Shown one piece after another: positions 34,350 to 46,010 of a stretch of 64,000 nt of DNA. The stretch's first letter is position 1, and every line of letters starts with the position of its first letter. Under the pieces are notes generated by a model, which did not search any database, was not told where the DNA came from, and saw only the letters and a program-made list of their open reading frames with translations. The stretch is from Aralia elata. Its lineage: Eukaryota; Streptophyta; Magnoliopsida; Apiales; Araliaceae. Where the stretch lies: NCBI GenBank assembly GCA_034770075.1, contig JAVJAP010000106.1, positions 868,001 through 932,000 of the forward strand, given 5' to 3'. The position numbers and the translations under genes are program-made.

Positions 34350-35636
34350 ATGGCTACCAAACGACAAAGGGGTGAATCTTCCTCTTCCAAGGCATCCAAG
34401 GCCTATGACAAGAAAAAGTTTGTCAGTGCGGAGGCCTCCGAGCGTTACCACACCACCATGGTCACAAAATCTTTGATTCCTGAGAGGGGTATTCTTCCTG
34501 ACGAAACGAATAATTGGGGTTTGGCAAACATAATTAAGGAAAGAGGATGGGAAACTTTAGCCGCTCAGCCCGAGCCTTCGTGTATATCTCTTGTCAGGGA
34601 ATTCTACGCTAATGCGCGGGAAGCCGAAAAATATGTGGTAATGGTTAGGGGAAAGAAAGTTTCATTTGGAAAAAGGAGCATTGAAGAATATTATAACCTT
34701 TCTAAAAGCCATAGTGAGGATGACCTTACTAAGTATGGAGCCGACAAGCCCGACTGGGATGAGATCATTACAACCTTATGCAAACCCGATGCTCGTTGGA
34801 CTATGACAAGGGGAGAGCCAGTGCATTTTCGCCAGGGCGATTTAAGCAAATATGGGAAAGCATGGTTATACTTCATCAATGCCAAGTTATGGCCCACCAC
34901 CCACGCAACTCAAGTAATTCCAATGCGGGCTCTTATCCTGTTTTGTTTGGTGATTGGGCGGAGCATAAGCGTGGGTCGACTGATTCGAAACTCCATTCTC
35001 CAATATGTTAATGGGAAGTCTTCAGGCGGGTTGCCAAACCCATCCCTGATCTGTGGGTTATGCAAGAGGGGCAAAGTTAAGGTGCATGCCTACGAGTTAC
35101 TTCAGCACCCACTGACACCCGTTGATAGCCTAGCTATAAGCCTCTACAAGGTCTGGAATGAGGCGGCACCGGAACCACATGGAGCTGGGTTCTTACCTTT
35201 GTTGCATCCTCATGAGCCCGAGGCAAGTGTCGGAACTCCACCACCTAGCATTGCGCACGCCGAGGCATCTAGCTCTTCTATTGACCTACTTATTGCTGAG
35301 ATGCGCGAACTGCGGCGTGAAAATCAGGCGATGAGGGCTGAAATGTGACAGAATGAGCAGGTGAGACAAATGGAAGCAGAGGAGAGGGAGCGTTAACATA
35401 GGCGCATGTACCGCCGCCTTGATCACTCAATTCAGCAGGTCAACTCCTTATGCATTTACACTTCCGATTTTTGTAACGCGGCCGCACAGGTGCTCAACAA
35501 CAGTGGGGTTAATACCGGCCCCAACACAGTCCAATTTCCCATGACACCTATGTTCCCGGAGTATGGCTTTGATTCGGATGATGATGCAAATGGAGGGAGT
35601 CACGCAAATGGCAATAATGACGATGATGCTGCTTGA
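34350..35636 (+). pseudogene. Athila-1 second ORF downstream of pol (putative plant transposon protein, PF20167-like)
   Basis: 332 residues are open from ATG 34350 to TGA at 35346; the same frame continues to 35636 with one more stop, giving about 428 codons. The N terminus is MATKRQRGESSSSKAS. Conserved blocks shared with 46826-47995 are RGWETLAAQPEPS/VREFYANA, LCKPDARWT, LSKYGKAWLYFINA, ILFCLVIGRSISVG and YKVWNEAAPEPHGAGFL. A C-terminal coiled coil (EMRELRRENQAMRAEM) and an acidic tail follow. I see no signal peptide or membrane segment, so it does not look like an envelope protein despite its position. Function unknown. Confidence 0.75.
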
Positions 35637-36658
35637 GTTCCCCGGTGATGTTTTCTCTTTTAATTCTGTCGATTATAAACATCGAGGACTATGTTTGTTT
35701 TAAGTTTGGGGGTGTGATAGTTCAATTTAGACATTTTATTTTGTCCAAGTCGTGTGTGTTACAACAAGAATGGCCAATGATATTCTACTAGTTAATGTGT
35801 TTCTATCTAAAGTAAGGCTCGAGCATGCGTAGTTACTTCTTAACATTCTGGCTAACTACCCTACTCTTGGTTGTTTAAGCCCTTCACGTATACAACATGC
35901 CTGTTTAGTTAGTTAGTATTGAGAAATCTCATTTACTTAAATGCTTGGGTGATTATACTTGAAATGTACTGAACTCACGTCGGCAACCTTTTATGCTTAT
36001 TTTAGACTTTCATATAAGTTTGGGGGAATTACAAAAAAAAATATCATTTATATATATATTAATAAACATTATTATTATTGGTTGACCAAGTTTAATCACG
36101 TGGTCATTGCTACTCGAGCTAATAGATCCTCAGGGGTGTTTTTACACCTAATGCCCTAAAGCCATCTGGTTTGGGAGTCATTGATCAAACACTCGTTACA
36201 TGGGTAGCTCTGAATAGCCTAATGTGATTAGACATTGCACGGTCATGCGATTAGTTAAGGTGAGATGGAGCGTAAAACGCACTCACAAGTGTGATTACTC
36301 ATTACTGCAACAATGTCTTGGGAACCCCCTTTCTTATATGGTCGTCTTGTTTGGTATTTATCAAGGTAACGATGAGTTTGTAGATTTATAGTATAATCCC
36401 TCATATATTGAGTTCATGCGTTAGCTCTTTCCTAACTCGCATAAATAGATAGCACACTCACACACACATTGCTGAGATCTTGAGTAGCTGTGAGCTTAGA
36501 AATTTTGTTAATTAGTAACTTTGCGTTGTTCTTGGGCCCCTTTTGATCTTTTTCCTTTGAGGCCAAGTCTTGGAGTCGTTCTCTTCTAATCCAGTTGTCG
36601 TTTGTGTTTATTTCTATAAATTAGTATACCTCTGTTGCTTGAGGATAAGCAAAGGTTT
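35637..36658 (+). other. Athila-1 3' untranslated region
   Basis: Noncoding. AAGTTTGGGGG words resembling the polypurine tract occur at 35703 and 36016. A conserved, probably structured element covers 36112-36290. Confidence 0.6.
36112..36290 (+). ncRNA. Putative structured element in the Athila-1 3' UTR
   Basis: It aligns along about 170 bp with 48554-48720 of Athila-2, although the two elements' LTRs are largely unrelated. Two hairpins are supported: GGTGT (36135) with ACACC (36144), and AAGCC (36159) with GGTTT (36168). In Athila-2 the second is AAGCC/GGCTT, a change that keeps pairing, and the loops differ. It ends with GAGATGGAGCGTAAAACGCAC. No function is known to me. Confidence 0.5.
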
Positions 36659-36671
36659 AAGTTTGGGGGTA
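36659..36671 (+). other. Athila-1 polypurine tract
   Basis: AAGTTTGGGGGTA two bases before the 3' LTR start at 36674. Confidence 0.75.
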
Positions 36672-36673
36672 TT

Positions 36674-38725
36674 TGATGAGGGTGTTTTATACACACAATT
36701 TGGGTACTTTTGGCCTGGATAATTTGCAAGTCTTTAGGTATGTTATGTGGTTTTTATGTATTTTTATCTTATTTTTACATAAATTAGTTTTTAGTTAATT
36801 TTACATGTTTTATGTTGCTTTAATGCATTTTCATTATGTTTGTAGAAATTGAAATAAAGACTGCTCGAATCGTTGGTTGAATTGACTCAATGTCCATGCT
36901 TTGACGTTTGTGCCGATGGATAAAACAATGGAAATCAATGCTTGGCGACGCTCGATGCATAAATTGTTGACATTTGGTAGTTGGGCGTACACGGCGTTGG
37001 ATTGCGTGCACGGCGTTCGGCGTCGACCAAGCCACATGGGCAAGCCCGTGCTTGGATTTCCGAGCCCGAATGATGAAACGGTGAAAATTAATGTTTGATG
37101 ATGTTCGGGGATTAATTTGATAGGAATTGGAAGTTTAGCGTGCACGGCGTTGAATTGCGTGCACGGCGTCGGGCGGCGTGCAGCACGGCGTTGGCACTAG
37201 GCGCTGACACTCGGCAGGCGCCAGCGTGCGGGCGCGCGGCGTGGGCGTGTGGGCGCGCGCTGACACTAGGCGGCATGGGCGCGGGCGGACTCGGCAGGCG
37301 GCCAGTAGGCGCAGGCGTGCGGGCGCATGCCCGGCCGTACGGGCGCGCGCGCATGTGCGGCAGGACTCGGCAATCAGCGTGGCGCGGGCGTGCGGGCAAA
37401 CGGGCGGCCAGCAGGCGTGGGCGCGCGCGCGGGTGCGGCACTTGCTCGGCAGCCAGCGTGCGGCAGGCAGGGCCCTGGGCGCACGCGCACCAGGCGCCGT
37501 GCGGGCGCACAACGCCGTCCTGAGTGCGATCTGACATACCTTCAATGCGATCTGAGCTGCATTTTGTCCGATTTTGGCTAGGGTTTCTTGATACATACTA
37601 TATATAATCTCTTTTAAGCCTCATATCAGATATCTAGAGAGAGGTAGGCTATAAAATACATCAAACAACAGGGCTAAAGGCTGCAAATCAAGCTGAATCA
37701 AGCCACAAGCCAAGGAACTCAGTCAACAAGAATTGCAAAACCAAGGAGGAAAGCTGGAAATCAACAGCAACCAAAGGAACAACAGCTGAACAACTTCAAA
37801 AGTGGTTTCATTTCTAGATTTCCAACTCTTTTGTAATTCGAATTTGACAATGTATAAATTGAAATTGATGTCTATTGTAGCTATCATGAACTAACCTTCT
37901 ATTATAAGATTGCACAACACTTAAATTGAATTGAATTCTCTCTCTATTGATTTTTTTTATGCATTTGTGAATTGATTGTTATAACCTTTGCTTTCTAGAT
38001 TAATTGCTTGGCCCGTAATTACCTTGGGAACCTATATGAAGTTGACGAACCGATTATAGGTTAAGACCTAGTTATGATAACATGCGAGAGTATAGATTGT
38101 TGTGGGTTATTAATCGGATTAAGTGACGTGTGTCTTTTTAATTATTTGCAATAATAGGTATCTTGATAGTAGTTGGGATAGATATATACCTAATTACCGC
38201 ATGCAACCAATTGAGAATCTAGTCTTAATGACTTCCGATGTGAAAGTTGGTAATTGAAGGGAGGATTAATTAGATTTGGTGACACGTGTCTATTAATCAT
38301 TCCTGAAATTAGTCTCTTGATAGTGCATAAGATAGACATATACCTATGCACCGCTTAGGAAGATTCGTGATTGACCATCGACAGAGGCTCTTATGTAGTT
38401 TTGATTTCTCGGTTGTCAATTCGTATGTTATAACTGATTGAAAAGAGAGAGTTAGGAGATTCAAATGACGTGTTGGGGGAAATTGTAATCTTAGACCTTT
38501 CTATCTTGATATTTTACCGCATTTTATTTATTACTTAACTTGTGAACTCAACCAATCAACAAACAATCAAACCTTTATCGTTTAAATTAGATCAATTGAT
38601 ACACAATTGGTACTTGGTTATTATTTGTCACAATTCCCTGTGGGTTCGACTCATATCTTATCATTTATTACTTGTGGACCATGTATACTTGCACGTGTGT
38701 TTATCGATAGCTAAATCGACCAACA
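36674..38725 (+). repeat. Athila-1 3' LTR, 2052 bp
   Basis: Starts TGATGAGGGTGTTTTATACAC and ends TAAATCGACCAACA. It is followed by atagg, the target duplication. It keeps the about 220 bp missing from the 5' LTR. The GC patch is at 37130-37520 and the TATA-like box at 37598-37607. Confidence 0.92.
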
Positions 38726-38730
38726 ATAGG

Positions 38731-38876
38731 CCATTGGCCTAGCGCGGCTGGTTATACTATCAGGCTAGGATTTAAAATAATAACCCACTACCTCACATTG
38801 GCAATACAGCCTTCGGTTGTTATAACATATTTCACATTGGGCTTCCCGAGCACTCCTACGTAGGTATATAAGGAAC
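38731..38876 (-). repeat. Tekay-like LTR, piece 2
   Basis: A 146-bp island between the two Athila elements. It continues the LTR from 26120 once Athila-1 and its duplicated atagg are removed, and goes on at 50548 after Athila-2. Confidence 0.75.
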
Positions 38877-39063
38877 TGATGAGTAGGTTTTATACCAACG
38901 AATCGGATGCCAATGAATGCGAATTATTGTTTATTTCCATGGTTTGTAGTTACTTTTCATGCATTTTATGTGTTTTTGTAGGTCGCACGTGTTGGGAATT
39001 GGTTTAGCGAGAATTGGTTGGACTTTGCTGTTGCAGGTGCTGAGTTGCTAAGATGTTAGTGCA

Positions 39064-39187
39064 GCGCGGCCGCGCCCAAAATGAACTAGGGTGCAGCGCG
39101 GCCGCGCCTGTCTCCAGGACTTTAAAAAAAATTTGCTGCCAGGGTAGCGCGGCCGCGCGCCATTCAAGCTTAATTCAAGCGTAGCTG
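39064..39187 (+). repeat. GC-palindrome array in Athila-2 5' LTR
   Basis: GCGCGGCCGCGC(C) starts at 39064, 39096 and 39147; a decayed fourth copy (GCGTAGCTGAGCC) is near 39178. The 3' LTR has the fourth copy intact, and its steps are 32, 51 and 32. The differences at the fourth copy are mostly CpG losses. Confidence 0.85.
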
Positions 39188-39290
39188 AGCCGGTTCGAGA
39201 GAGGGCAATTTTGACTTTTCAGCAGTTTTAAGCAGATTTGATTGGAACTTGGATTTGAAACTCTGTAATTAATTAGGGTTTTTATCAGAT

Positions 39291-39300
39291 ACTATAAATA
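39291..39300 (+). promoter_or_regulatory. TATA box of Athila-2 5' LTR
   Basis: ACTATAAATA lies about 100 bp after the GC array; the same box is at 49562 in the 3' LTR. Confidence 0.6.
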
Positions 39301-40282
39301 GTTATTTTTAAGTTACTTTGAGGTTGTTGAACTTATTATTATCAAACCCTAGTTTAGAGCAATTTGAGAATACTTGAAGCAAGCTAATAGCAGGAAGGAA
39401 GCAAGGAGGAGCAAGTTAGAGATTCAAGGATTGCTTTATAGTGTTTCTTCTTTTCTCCTCTTTTTACTCTGAACTTTTGAATGTTATTAAACTTGTGGAT
39501 GATGAATTCTAGTTTAATTATGAACTAAATTTCTTTTAAGGCTATAATGGATCTCAATGCGTAGTTTTGAATGACATGCTTCCTGGAATGTTATGATTAG
39601 TTACTTTTGGATTGTCTATTATGGTTTGTGCTGAATTGCTTAATTATCTGGCCAATAATTACTGGGATATTCTATATGAACTCGAGAGATGAAGTATAGA
39701 ATTAGATCTGATCATATTAGCATGTGATTGTGTATTTTGCTGTTGATGGAATTCATAATTTTTATTTAGGATAGAGATATACCTATTCACCGCATGTAAT
39801 CTAATAGGGAACCTGAACTTTAAATCCTTTTTAATTGTAATTCACATAGAAATATAGTGAATTAGTAATCTAGGGTGATTAACTTGAGTTTATCAATTGT
39901 GGACTTGAGTTGAGTTGTTTATGAAACATTGAGAGATGGTCATAAATAGTGATGAGTTCTTGGTTAACAATTCAAAATAACTAACATAATCTAAAGGGGA
40001 GTGCGTTGCGCAAAATAAGCATTGAGTGAAATTATAGTCTTAAGTCTTTAAAAATCTGTTTTTAAATTAGTGGTGTTAATTTAATTTAGAATTAATTAGT
40101 TAAATTCAAAACTTCAAAAATCATTGATTATTTGTTTAACAAAATTGCTTTGATTGAGAATTGAAAATTGTCATTCTAACTCAATTTTTCTCTGTGGGAC
40201 GATACTCGACTTTCACTTTATTACTTGTGGACTGCGTATACTTGCATATTTATGCTAGTATAGAATTAGGCAAACAAGTTTT

Positions 40283-40300
40283 TGGCGCCGTTGTCGGGGA
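40283..40300 (+). other. Athila-2 primer-binding site
   Basis: TGGCGCCGTTGTCGGGGA, six bases inside the LTR. This is an aspartate-tRNA type site with one change from the usual Athila form. Confidence 0.88.
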
Positions 40301-40400
40301 ACAATTGTGTCTATAATTTCAAGTTTTAATTTAATTAATTCAGTTTTAGATAACATTATTTTTCTTGTTACTTCTTGTTTCAGGTGATCTCGGTTCGTTT

Positions 40401-41790
40401 ATGCAAACACGATCAAAGCAGCCGGAACTTGTGCAGAGTGAAGACGATCTTGAAAACAAGTTACGCAATTTAAGAAAGTTTTGACGTGAGACAATCGAGA
40501 AAGAAAAAATGGCTAACGAAGAACAGAAATCATTGAGGGAATATGTCATGCCTAAGCTTGATGAAGTCAGGTCAAGCATCACAAGGCCAACCATCATTGC
40601 TAATTCCTTCGAGATCAAGTGGGGGACAATTCAGATGATTCAGAATGCGGTACAGTTTGGGGGATTAGCCAACGATGATCCTAATGAACACTTGGTTAGC
40701 TTTCTTGAGATTTGTGATACATTCAAATATCCCAATGTAACTGATGATGTGGTGAGACTACGTCTGTTTCCGTTTACACTAAGGGATAAAGCAAGGAGTT
40801 GGTTGCACTCACTTCCACCGGGGTCCATCACAACTTGGAATGACTTGGCTCAGAAATTCCTAGCAAAATTCTTTCCGCCGGCTAAGTCTGCTAAGTTGAG
40901 AAACGAGATTTCTACTTTTGAGCAAAGTCATGGAGAGTCATTGTACGAGGCTTGGGAAAGGTTCAAAGAGTTATTGAGAAGATGTCCACATCATGCGTTA
41001 CCCAAGTGGCTGCAGGTTCAGACATTCTACAATGGGTTGAGTAGTAACACTCGAACAATTATAGATGCAGCTGCGGGGGAGCACTTTTGGATAAGAATTT
41101 TGATGAAGCTTTCACCTTGTTAGAGACTATGCCTGCAAATAACTATCAATGGCCGACGTCGAGGATGAATCACCAAAAGGTAGCTGGGGTATTGGAAGTA
41201 GATGCGGTCACGGCACTAACAGCTCAGATGGCGGCCATGTCTAAGAAGATTGAAGCTTTGGCGGAGTCAAAGGTCCAGCAAACGGCTTATGTGTGTGAGC
41301 TATGTGCAGGTGCACATCCAACGGAGTATTGTGCCATTAATCCCGAATCGGTACAGTATTTGGGGAGCTATAAACGACAGCAATAGCCATACCAGAAGGC
41401 ATATAATCCGGGGTGGAAAAATCATCCGGGTTTCTCATGGAGTAATAACACTCAGATTCAAAATCCCGCTCCAAGATCACAGAATCCTCCAGGTTTTCAG
41501 AACCAAGCTCCGCAACATGCAGACAGAAAATCGACTTTAGAAGAGTCGTTGGCAAGATTTATCACAGCATCTGAGAAAAGAATGAATGATCAAGATAAGC
41601 TGTTATCTCAGGTAGATTTAAATGTGAAGAGCCAGGCAGTGTCAATTAGAAACTTGGAAAATCAGCTGGGACAGTTGGCTCATGACTTGAACAATCGACC
41701 ACAAGGAGCACTTCCAAGTGATACAGAAGTTAACCCCAAGAGAGATGGTAAGGAACAATGTCAAGCTATCACACTTCGAAGTGGGAAATA
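40401..41790 (+). pseudogene. gag: Athila-2 Gag
   Basis: ATG at 40401 (MQTRSKQPELVQSEDDLENK), an in-frame TGA near 40482, then an open frame from 40509: SLREYVMPKLDEVRSSITRP, FEIKWGTIQMIQNAVQFGGL, NEHLVSFLEICDTFKYP, LRDKARSWLHSLPPGS, WLQVQTFYNGLSSNTRTIID. A shift near 41085 is followed by TLLETMPANNYQWPTSRM and the zinc knuckle CELCAGAHPTEYC. A stop at 41384, then a Q-rich tail to the linker (NNRPQGALPSDTEVNPKRDG). It is homologous to Athila-1 Gag. Confidence 0.9.
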
Positions 41791-42562
41791 ATTGCAACAG
41801 AGCAGCGCGACCGCGCCTGAAATACAAGGGGAGGCAGCGCGGCCGCGCCCATCCCCAGTCCCAGATCCTGCAGAGAAATTGGTAGAAAAAGAAAAGGAAA
41901 CGGAAACTGAGGTGAAAGAAAAGGAGAAAACAAAGCAAGCAGCAGTATACCCTCCTGTTCCATATCCTCAGAGATTTCACAAGCAGAAATTAGACAAACA
42001 ATTCTCCAAATTCCTTGAAGTCTTTAAGAAGCTGCAAATCAACATACCATTTGCCGAGGCTTTAGAGCAGATGCCAAGCTACGCCAAGTTCATGAAAGGA
42101 ATTTTGTCGAGGAAGAAAAAGCTGGAGGATTATGAAACAATAGCATTGATTGAAGAGTGTAGTGCTATATTGCAGAAGAAGTTGCCACCGAAGTTAAAGG
42201 ATCCGGGTAGTTTCACTATCCCTTGCACCATTGGCAGCTTATCAATCAGCAGATGTTTGTGTGATTTGGGTGTGAGCATCAACCTTATGCCTTTATCGAT
42301 ATATGTCCAACTGGGTCTACCTGCACCGAAACTGACCAACATCTCTCTTCAGCTTGCTGATCGGTCGGTTACATATCCTAGAGGTATCGTGGAAGACATC
42401 TTGGTAAAAGTGGATAAATTCATATTCCCAGCCGATTTCATCATTTTGGACTATGAGGAGGATAAAGACATTCCAATCATACTGGGGAGACCTTTCTTGG
42501 CAACGGGAAGAACACTTATAGATGTGCAAAAAGGAGAATTGACTATGAGGGTGCAAGACTAA
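41791..42562 (+). pseudogene. Athila-2 Gag-protease linker and protease
   Basis: The linker encodes SSATAPEIQGEAARPRPSP, the residues produced by two GC 13-mers at 41805 and 41837; Athila-1 lacks this insert. A charged K/E tract follows, then KLDKQFSKFLEVFKKLQINI. The protease active site is CLCDLGVSINLMPLSIYVQL (D-L-G-V here, D-L-G-A in Athila-1), and the domain ends at FPADFIILDYEEDKDIPII and ILGRPFLATGRTLIDVQKG. One TAA at 42560 (CAA in Athila-1) separates it from the RT frame. Confidence 0.88.
41805..41849 (+). repeat. GC-palindrome pair inside Athila-2 coding sequence
   Basis: GCGCGACCGCGCC at 41805 and GCGCGGCCGCGCC at 41837 are 32 bp apart with a 19-bp linker, exactly as in the LTR and leader arrays. 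They lie between Gag and protease. Confidence 0.85.
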
Positions 42563-42565
42563 GAA

Positions 42566-44536
42566 GTGACATTCAATGTGTTCAAAGCCATGAAATTTCC
42601 TACGGATGAGGAAGAGTGTTTCCGGATGGATGTGGTAGAAAAAGTGGTGGATGACGAGTTTTTGAGGAAATTAACTGAGGATCCGTTGGAATCTGTTTTA
42701 TTAGGGGAGGCTGACATGGATGACCTAGAGATGATGGAGTTTCTTCACATTTTAGATACAGTGTCGAGAGTACGTAAATTTCAGATCCCTTATGAACCTT
42801 TGGAACTTACTGACAAATCCTTAGAGCGCTTGAAGCCATCTCTTGAAATACCTCCTACACTTGAACTTAAACCTTTACCGAGCCATCTGAGGTATGCTTA
42901 TTTGGGTGAATCATCTACTTTGCCTGTTATTATTGCATCTGTACTTAACGAATTACAGGAAAGTAAGTTGATACGTGTTCTCCGGGAGTACAAATCAGCA
43001 ATTGGTTGGACCATCGCAGACATTAAAGGGATTAGCCCATCATTTTGTATGCACAAGATCCTTTTGGAAGACGATGCCAAGCCAACAATAGAGCAACAAA
43101 GGAGGCTGAACCCAATCATGAAAGAGGTGGTGAAAAAGGAAATTTTGAAGTGGCTTGATGCAGGTATCATTTACCCCATCTCCTATAGCAGTTGGGTGAG
43201 TCCAGTCCAGTGCGTGCCGAAAAAGGGTGGTATGTCGGTGGTAGAAAATGAAAATAATTATTTGATACCAACACGGACAATGACTGGATGGAGGGTTTGT
43301 ATGGACTACAGGAAACTAAACAAGGCGACCCGTAAGGATCACTTTCCTCTACCCTTTATTGACCAGATGTTAGATAGACTGGCTGGACACGAGTTTTATT
43401 GCTTATTGGATGGCTACTCAGGTTATAATCAGATAGTGATTGCCCCCGAAGATCAGGAAAAGACTACCTTCACGTGTCCCTATGGTACTTTCGCTTTTAG
43501 AAGGATGTCTTTTAGCTTATGTAATGCACCAGCGATGTTCCAAAGATGCATGATGGCTATTTTCTCAGATATGGTCGAACGCAACATGGAGGTATTCATG
43601 GAAGATTTTTCAGTATTTGGAGACACCTTTGATAGTTGTTTGGAAAATCTGGTCCTGGTTTTGAAAAGATGCGTCGAAACTAATCTAGTGCTCAACTGGG
43701 AAAAATGCCACTTTATGGTGCAAGAGGGGATCATTCTTGGGCACAAGGTGTCGTCGAACGGGTTAGAGGTAGATCAAGCCAAGCTGGAGACAATAGAAAA
43801 TCTACCTCCACCAACTACACTCAAGGGAATACGAAGCTTCTTGGGACACGTCGGATTTTATAGGAGATTCATAAAGGACTTTTCTAAAATCTCTAAGCCT
43901 TTATGTAGCCTATTGGCGAAAGATGTGCCCTTTAAGTTTGATGATGAATGTCTTGCAGCTTTTGAATTGTTGAAAAGGAAATTGACCACAGCGCCTGTAA
44001 TTGTAGCACCGGATTGGTCAAGGCCGTTCGAGCTAATGTGTGATGCTAGCGACTATGTTATTGGGGCTGTTTTGGGCCAACGAAAGGAAAAGATTTTTCA
44101 CGCCATATATTATGCTAGCAAAACATTGTCTGATGCCCAACTCAACTATACGACTACCGAGAAGGAGTTCTTAGCGGTAGTGTATGCATTTGACAAATTT
44201 CGGTCGTACTTAATTGGAACTAAAGTGGTGGTGTTCACTGACCATTCTGCTAAAAGATATCTGATTTCGAAGAAGGATGCGAAGCCAAGGCTGATTCGAT
44301 GGATACTTCTACTCCAGGAATTCGACTTGGAAATCCGGGATAGGAAGGGGACGAAAAATCAAGTGGCAGATCATCTCTCGAGATTAGAAAACAATGACCA
44401 CGTCAAGGGAGACAAAACGGTGATCAATGAGTTCTTCCCGGATGAGCAGTTGTTTGTGATCCATTCAGAAGTCCCATGGTATGCCGATTTTGTCAATTAT
44501 TTGGTTAGTAACGTACTTCCCCTTGATTTGACCAGC
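42566..44536 (+). pseudogene. Athila-2 RT and RNase H, one long open frame
   Basis: An uninterrupted frame of 657 residues. RT shows SPVQCVPKKGGMSVV, RVCMDYRKLNKATR, FIDQMLDRLAGHEFYCLLDG, TTFTCPYGTFAFRRMSFSL and the catalytic box VFMEDFSVFG. The first Asp of the FMDD box is Glu here, which should abolish or cripple polymerase activity. SFLGHVGFYRRFIKDFSK and then RNase H follow: MCDASDYVIGAVLG, TTTEKEFLAVVYAF, VFTDHSAKRYLI, QVADHLSRLE. All three RNase H acids are present. Integrase follows after a stop near 44537. Confidence 0.93.
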
Positions 44537-45758
44537 TAACAAAAGAAAAAGTTTCTGCATGATGTAAAAAGGTACATGTGGGATGAGTCGTTCTTGTTCA
44601 AATATTGTGCTGATCAGATGATTAGACGGTGTGTGCCACAAAGTGAAATAGAGAGTATTTTACATCATTGTCATGATTCGCTATATGGAGATCATTACGA
44701 AGGCGAAAAGACAACGGCCAAGGTGTTACAGGCAGGATTTTTCTGGCCTACGTTGTTTAAGGACGCCCACCACTACATTCAAAGATGTGATAGATGTCAA
44801 AGGGTGGGAAATATTTTAAAACGTCATGAGATGCCTTTGAATTCCATTTTAGAAGTTGAAGTCTTCGACGTTTGGGGAATAGATTTTATGGGACCATTTC
44901 CATCGTCCTTTAACAACCTTTAAATCCTTTTCGCAGTTGATTATGTCTCGAAATGGGTGGAAGCAAGTGCCTTGCTGACTAATGATGCCAAGGTGGTTCT
45001 TAAATTTCTGCAGAAAAACATCTTCACACGTTTTGGCACCCCAAGAGCAATTATCAGTGATGAAGGGAGCCACTTTTGCAACAGGTATTTCACGGCTCTC
45101 TTAGCTAAGTGTGGGGTAAACCACCGAATTACTACAGCTTACCATCCCCCAAACCAGTGGTCAAGCCGAAGTTTCAAATAGAGAAGTGAAGAGAATTCTG
45201 GAGAAGGTCGTTAATCCGAGTAGAAAAGATTGGTCAACAAAGTTGGATGATGCACTTTGGGCTTATCGGACAGCTTATAAGACACCAATTGACATGTCAC
45301 CGTACCAACTAGTTTATGGAAAGTCGTGCCACCTACCGGTTGAACTGGAACACAAAGCATATTGGGCCATCAGAAAGTTGAACTTTGATCTCACGGCTGC
45401 GGGGGAAAAGAGACTACTTCAGCTTACCCAACTCGATGAATTTCGGTTACAGGCATATGAGAACTCAAAGCTATACAAGGAAAAAGTCAAGAAGTGGCAC
45501 AATCGGAAAATAATCAATAGGTCGTTTGAGCTGGGAAAAGCAGTTCTTCTATACAACTCTAGATTGAAATTATTTCCAGGGAAGCACAAGTCTCGGTGGT
45601 CAGGTCCTTTCATCGTCAAACAAGCATTCCCTCATGGCGCCGTTGAAGTCTTTGCAAACAATCCGGAAGAGTCATTCAAAGTCAATGGTCAAAGATTAAA
45701 GCATTATTGGGGTGGTGATGTTGATCGCCAGAAAACCTCAATCACTCTTGCCGATTAA
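44537..45758 (+). pseudogene. int: Athila-2 integrase
   Basis: The zinc finger spans CHDSLYGDHYEGE to CDRCQRVGNILKRHE. The core has VFDVWGIDFMGPF, a TAA at 44921 where Tyr is seen in Athila-1, RAIISDEGSHFC, and an extra C near 45148 that shifts the frame just ahead of the catalytic Glu. The frame resumes at 45186 (RILEKVVNPSRKDW) and runs 190 residues to TAA at 45756, with LWAYRTAYKTPIDMSPYQL, KSRWSGPFIVKQAFPHGAVE (the GPF motif) and LKHYWGGDVDRQKTSITLAD. Confidence 0.92.
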
Positions 45759-45775
45759 AGTTTGAAACCGGGAGT

Positions 45776-45825
45776 AGTCAGGCTGAAAGACTTTAAATCA
45801 AGCGCTAGTTGGGAGGCAACCCAAT
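45776..45825 (+). other. Conserved noncoding motif after Athila-2 pol
   Basis: AGTCAGGCTG, CTTTAAATCAAGCGCTAG and GGGAGGCAACCCAA. The stem TTGGG (45809-45813)/CCCAA (45820-45824) with loop AGGCAA is perfect here. The matching region in Athila-1 is 33451-33500. Confidence 0.65.
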
Positions 45826-46010
45826 TTTTTAATGTTTTTAGTTAAAATTTTGTGATTTTTAGGAATAATTATTAGACTTAGTTTTGTTTTTATCTAGTAG
45901 TCGTTAGTTACTTTATTTCTTTGTCTTTGCTTATAGGTCATACATCAAAGATTGCACATGAAGAAATCAAAAAAAAGGGCTTTAGAATTCAATTCCAGAT
46001 TTTTAGACCA

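Larger units (their letters stand above)
26121..38725 (+). mobile_element. Athila-1: Ty3/gypsy Athila retrotransposon
   Basis: The order is 5' LTR, degenerate aspartate-tRNA type primer site, gag, protease, RT, RNase H, integrase, second sense ORF, polypurine tract and 3' LTR. It is flanked by the perfect 5-bp duplication atagg at 26116-26120 and 38726-38730. The FMDDF RT box and the CDLGASINLMP protease motif are Athila-type. The copy is dead: there are many stops, and the 5' LTR lacks its last 220 bp or so. Confidence 0.93.
38877..40276 (+). repeat. Athila-2 5' LTR, 1400 bp
   Basis: Runs from TGATGAGTAGG to TTAGGCAAACA. It contains the GC-palindrome array (39064-39187), a TATA box at 39291-39300 and a motif GGATAGAGATATACCTATTC near 39769 that is shared with the Athila-1 LTRs. 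Confidence 0.93.

Noticed and set aside
34350..35636. Athila ORF2 as an envelope gene
   Set aside because: The position fits, but I see no signal peptide, membrane segment or cleavage site. The protein resembles the soluble plant transposon protein family.
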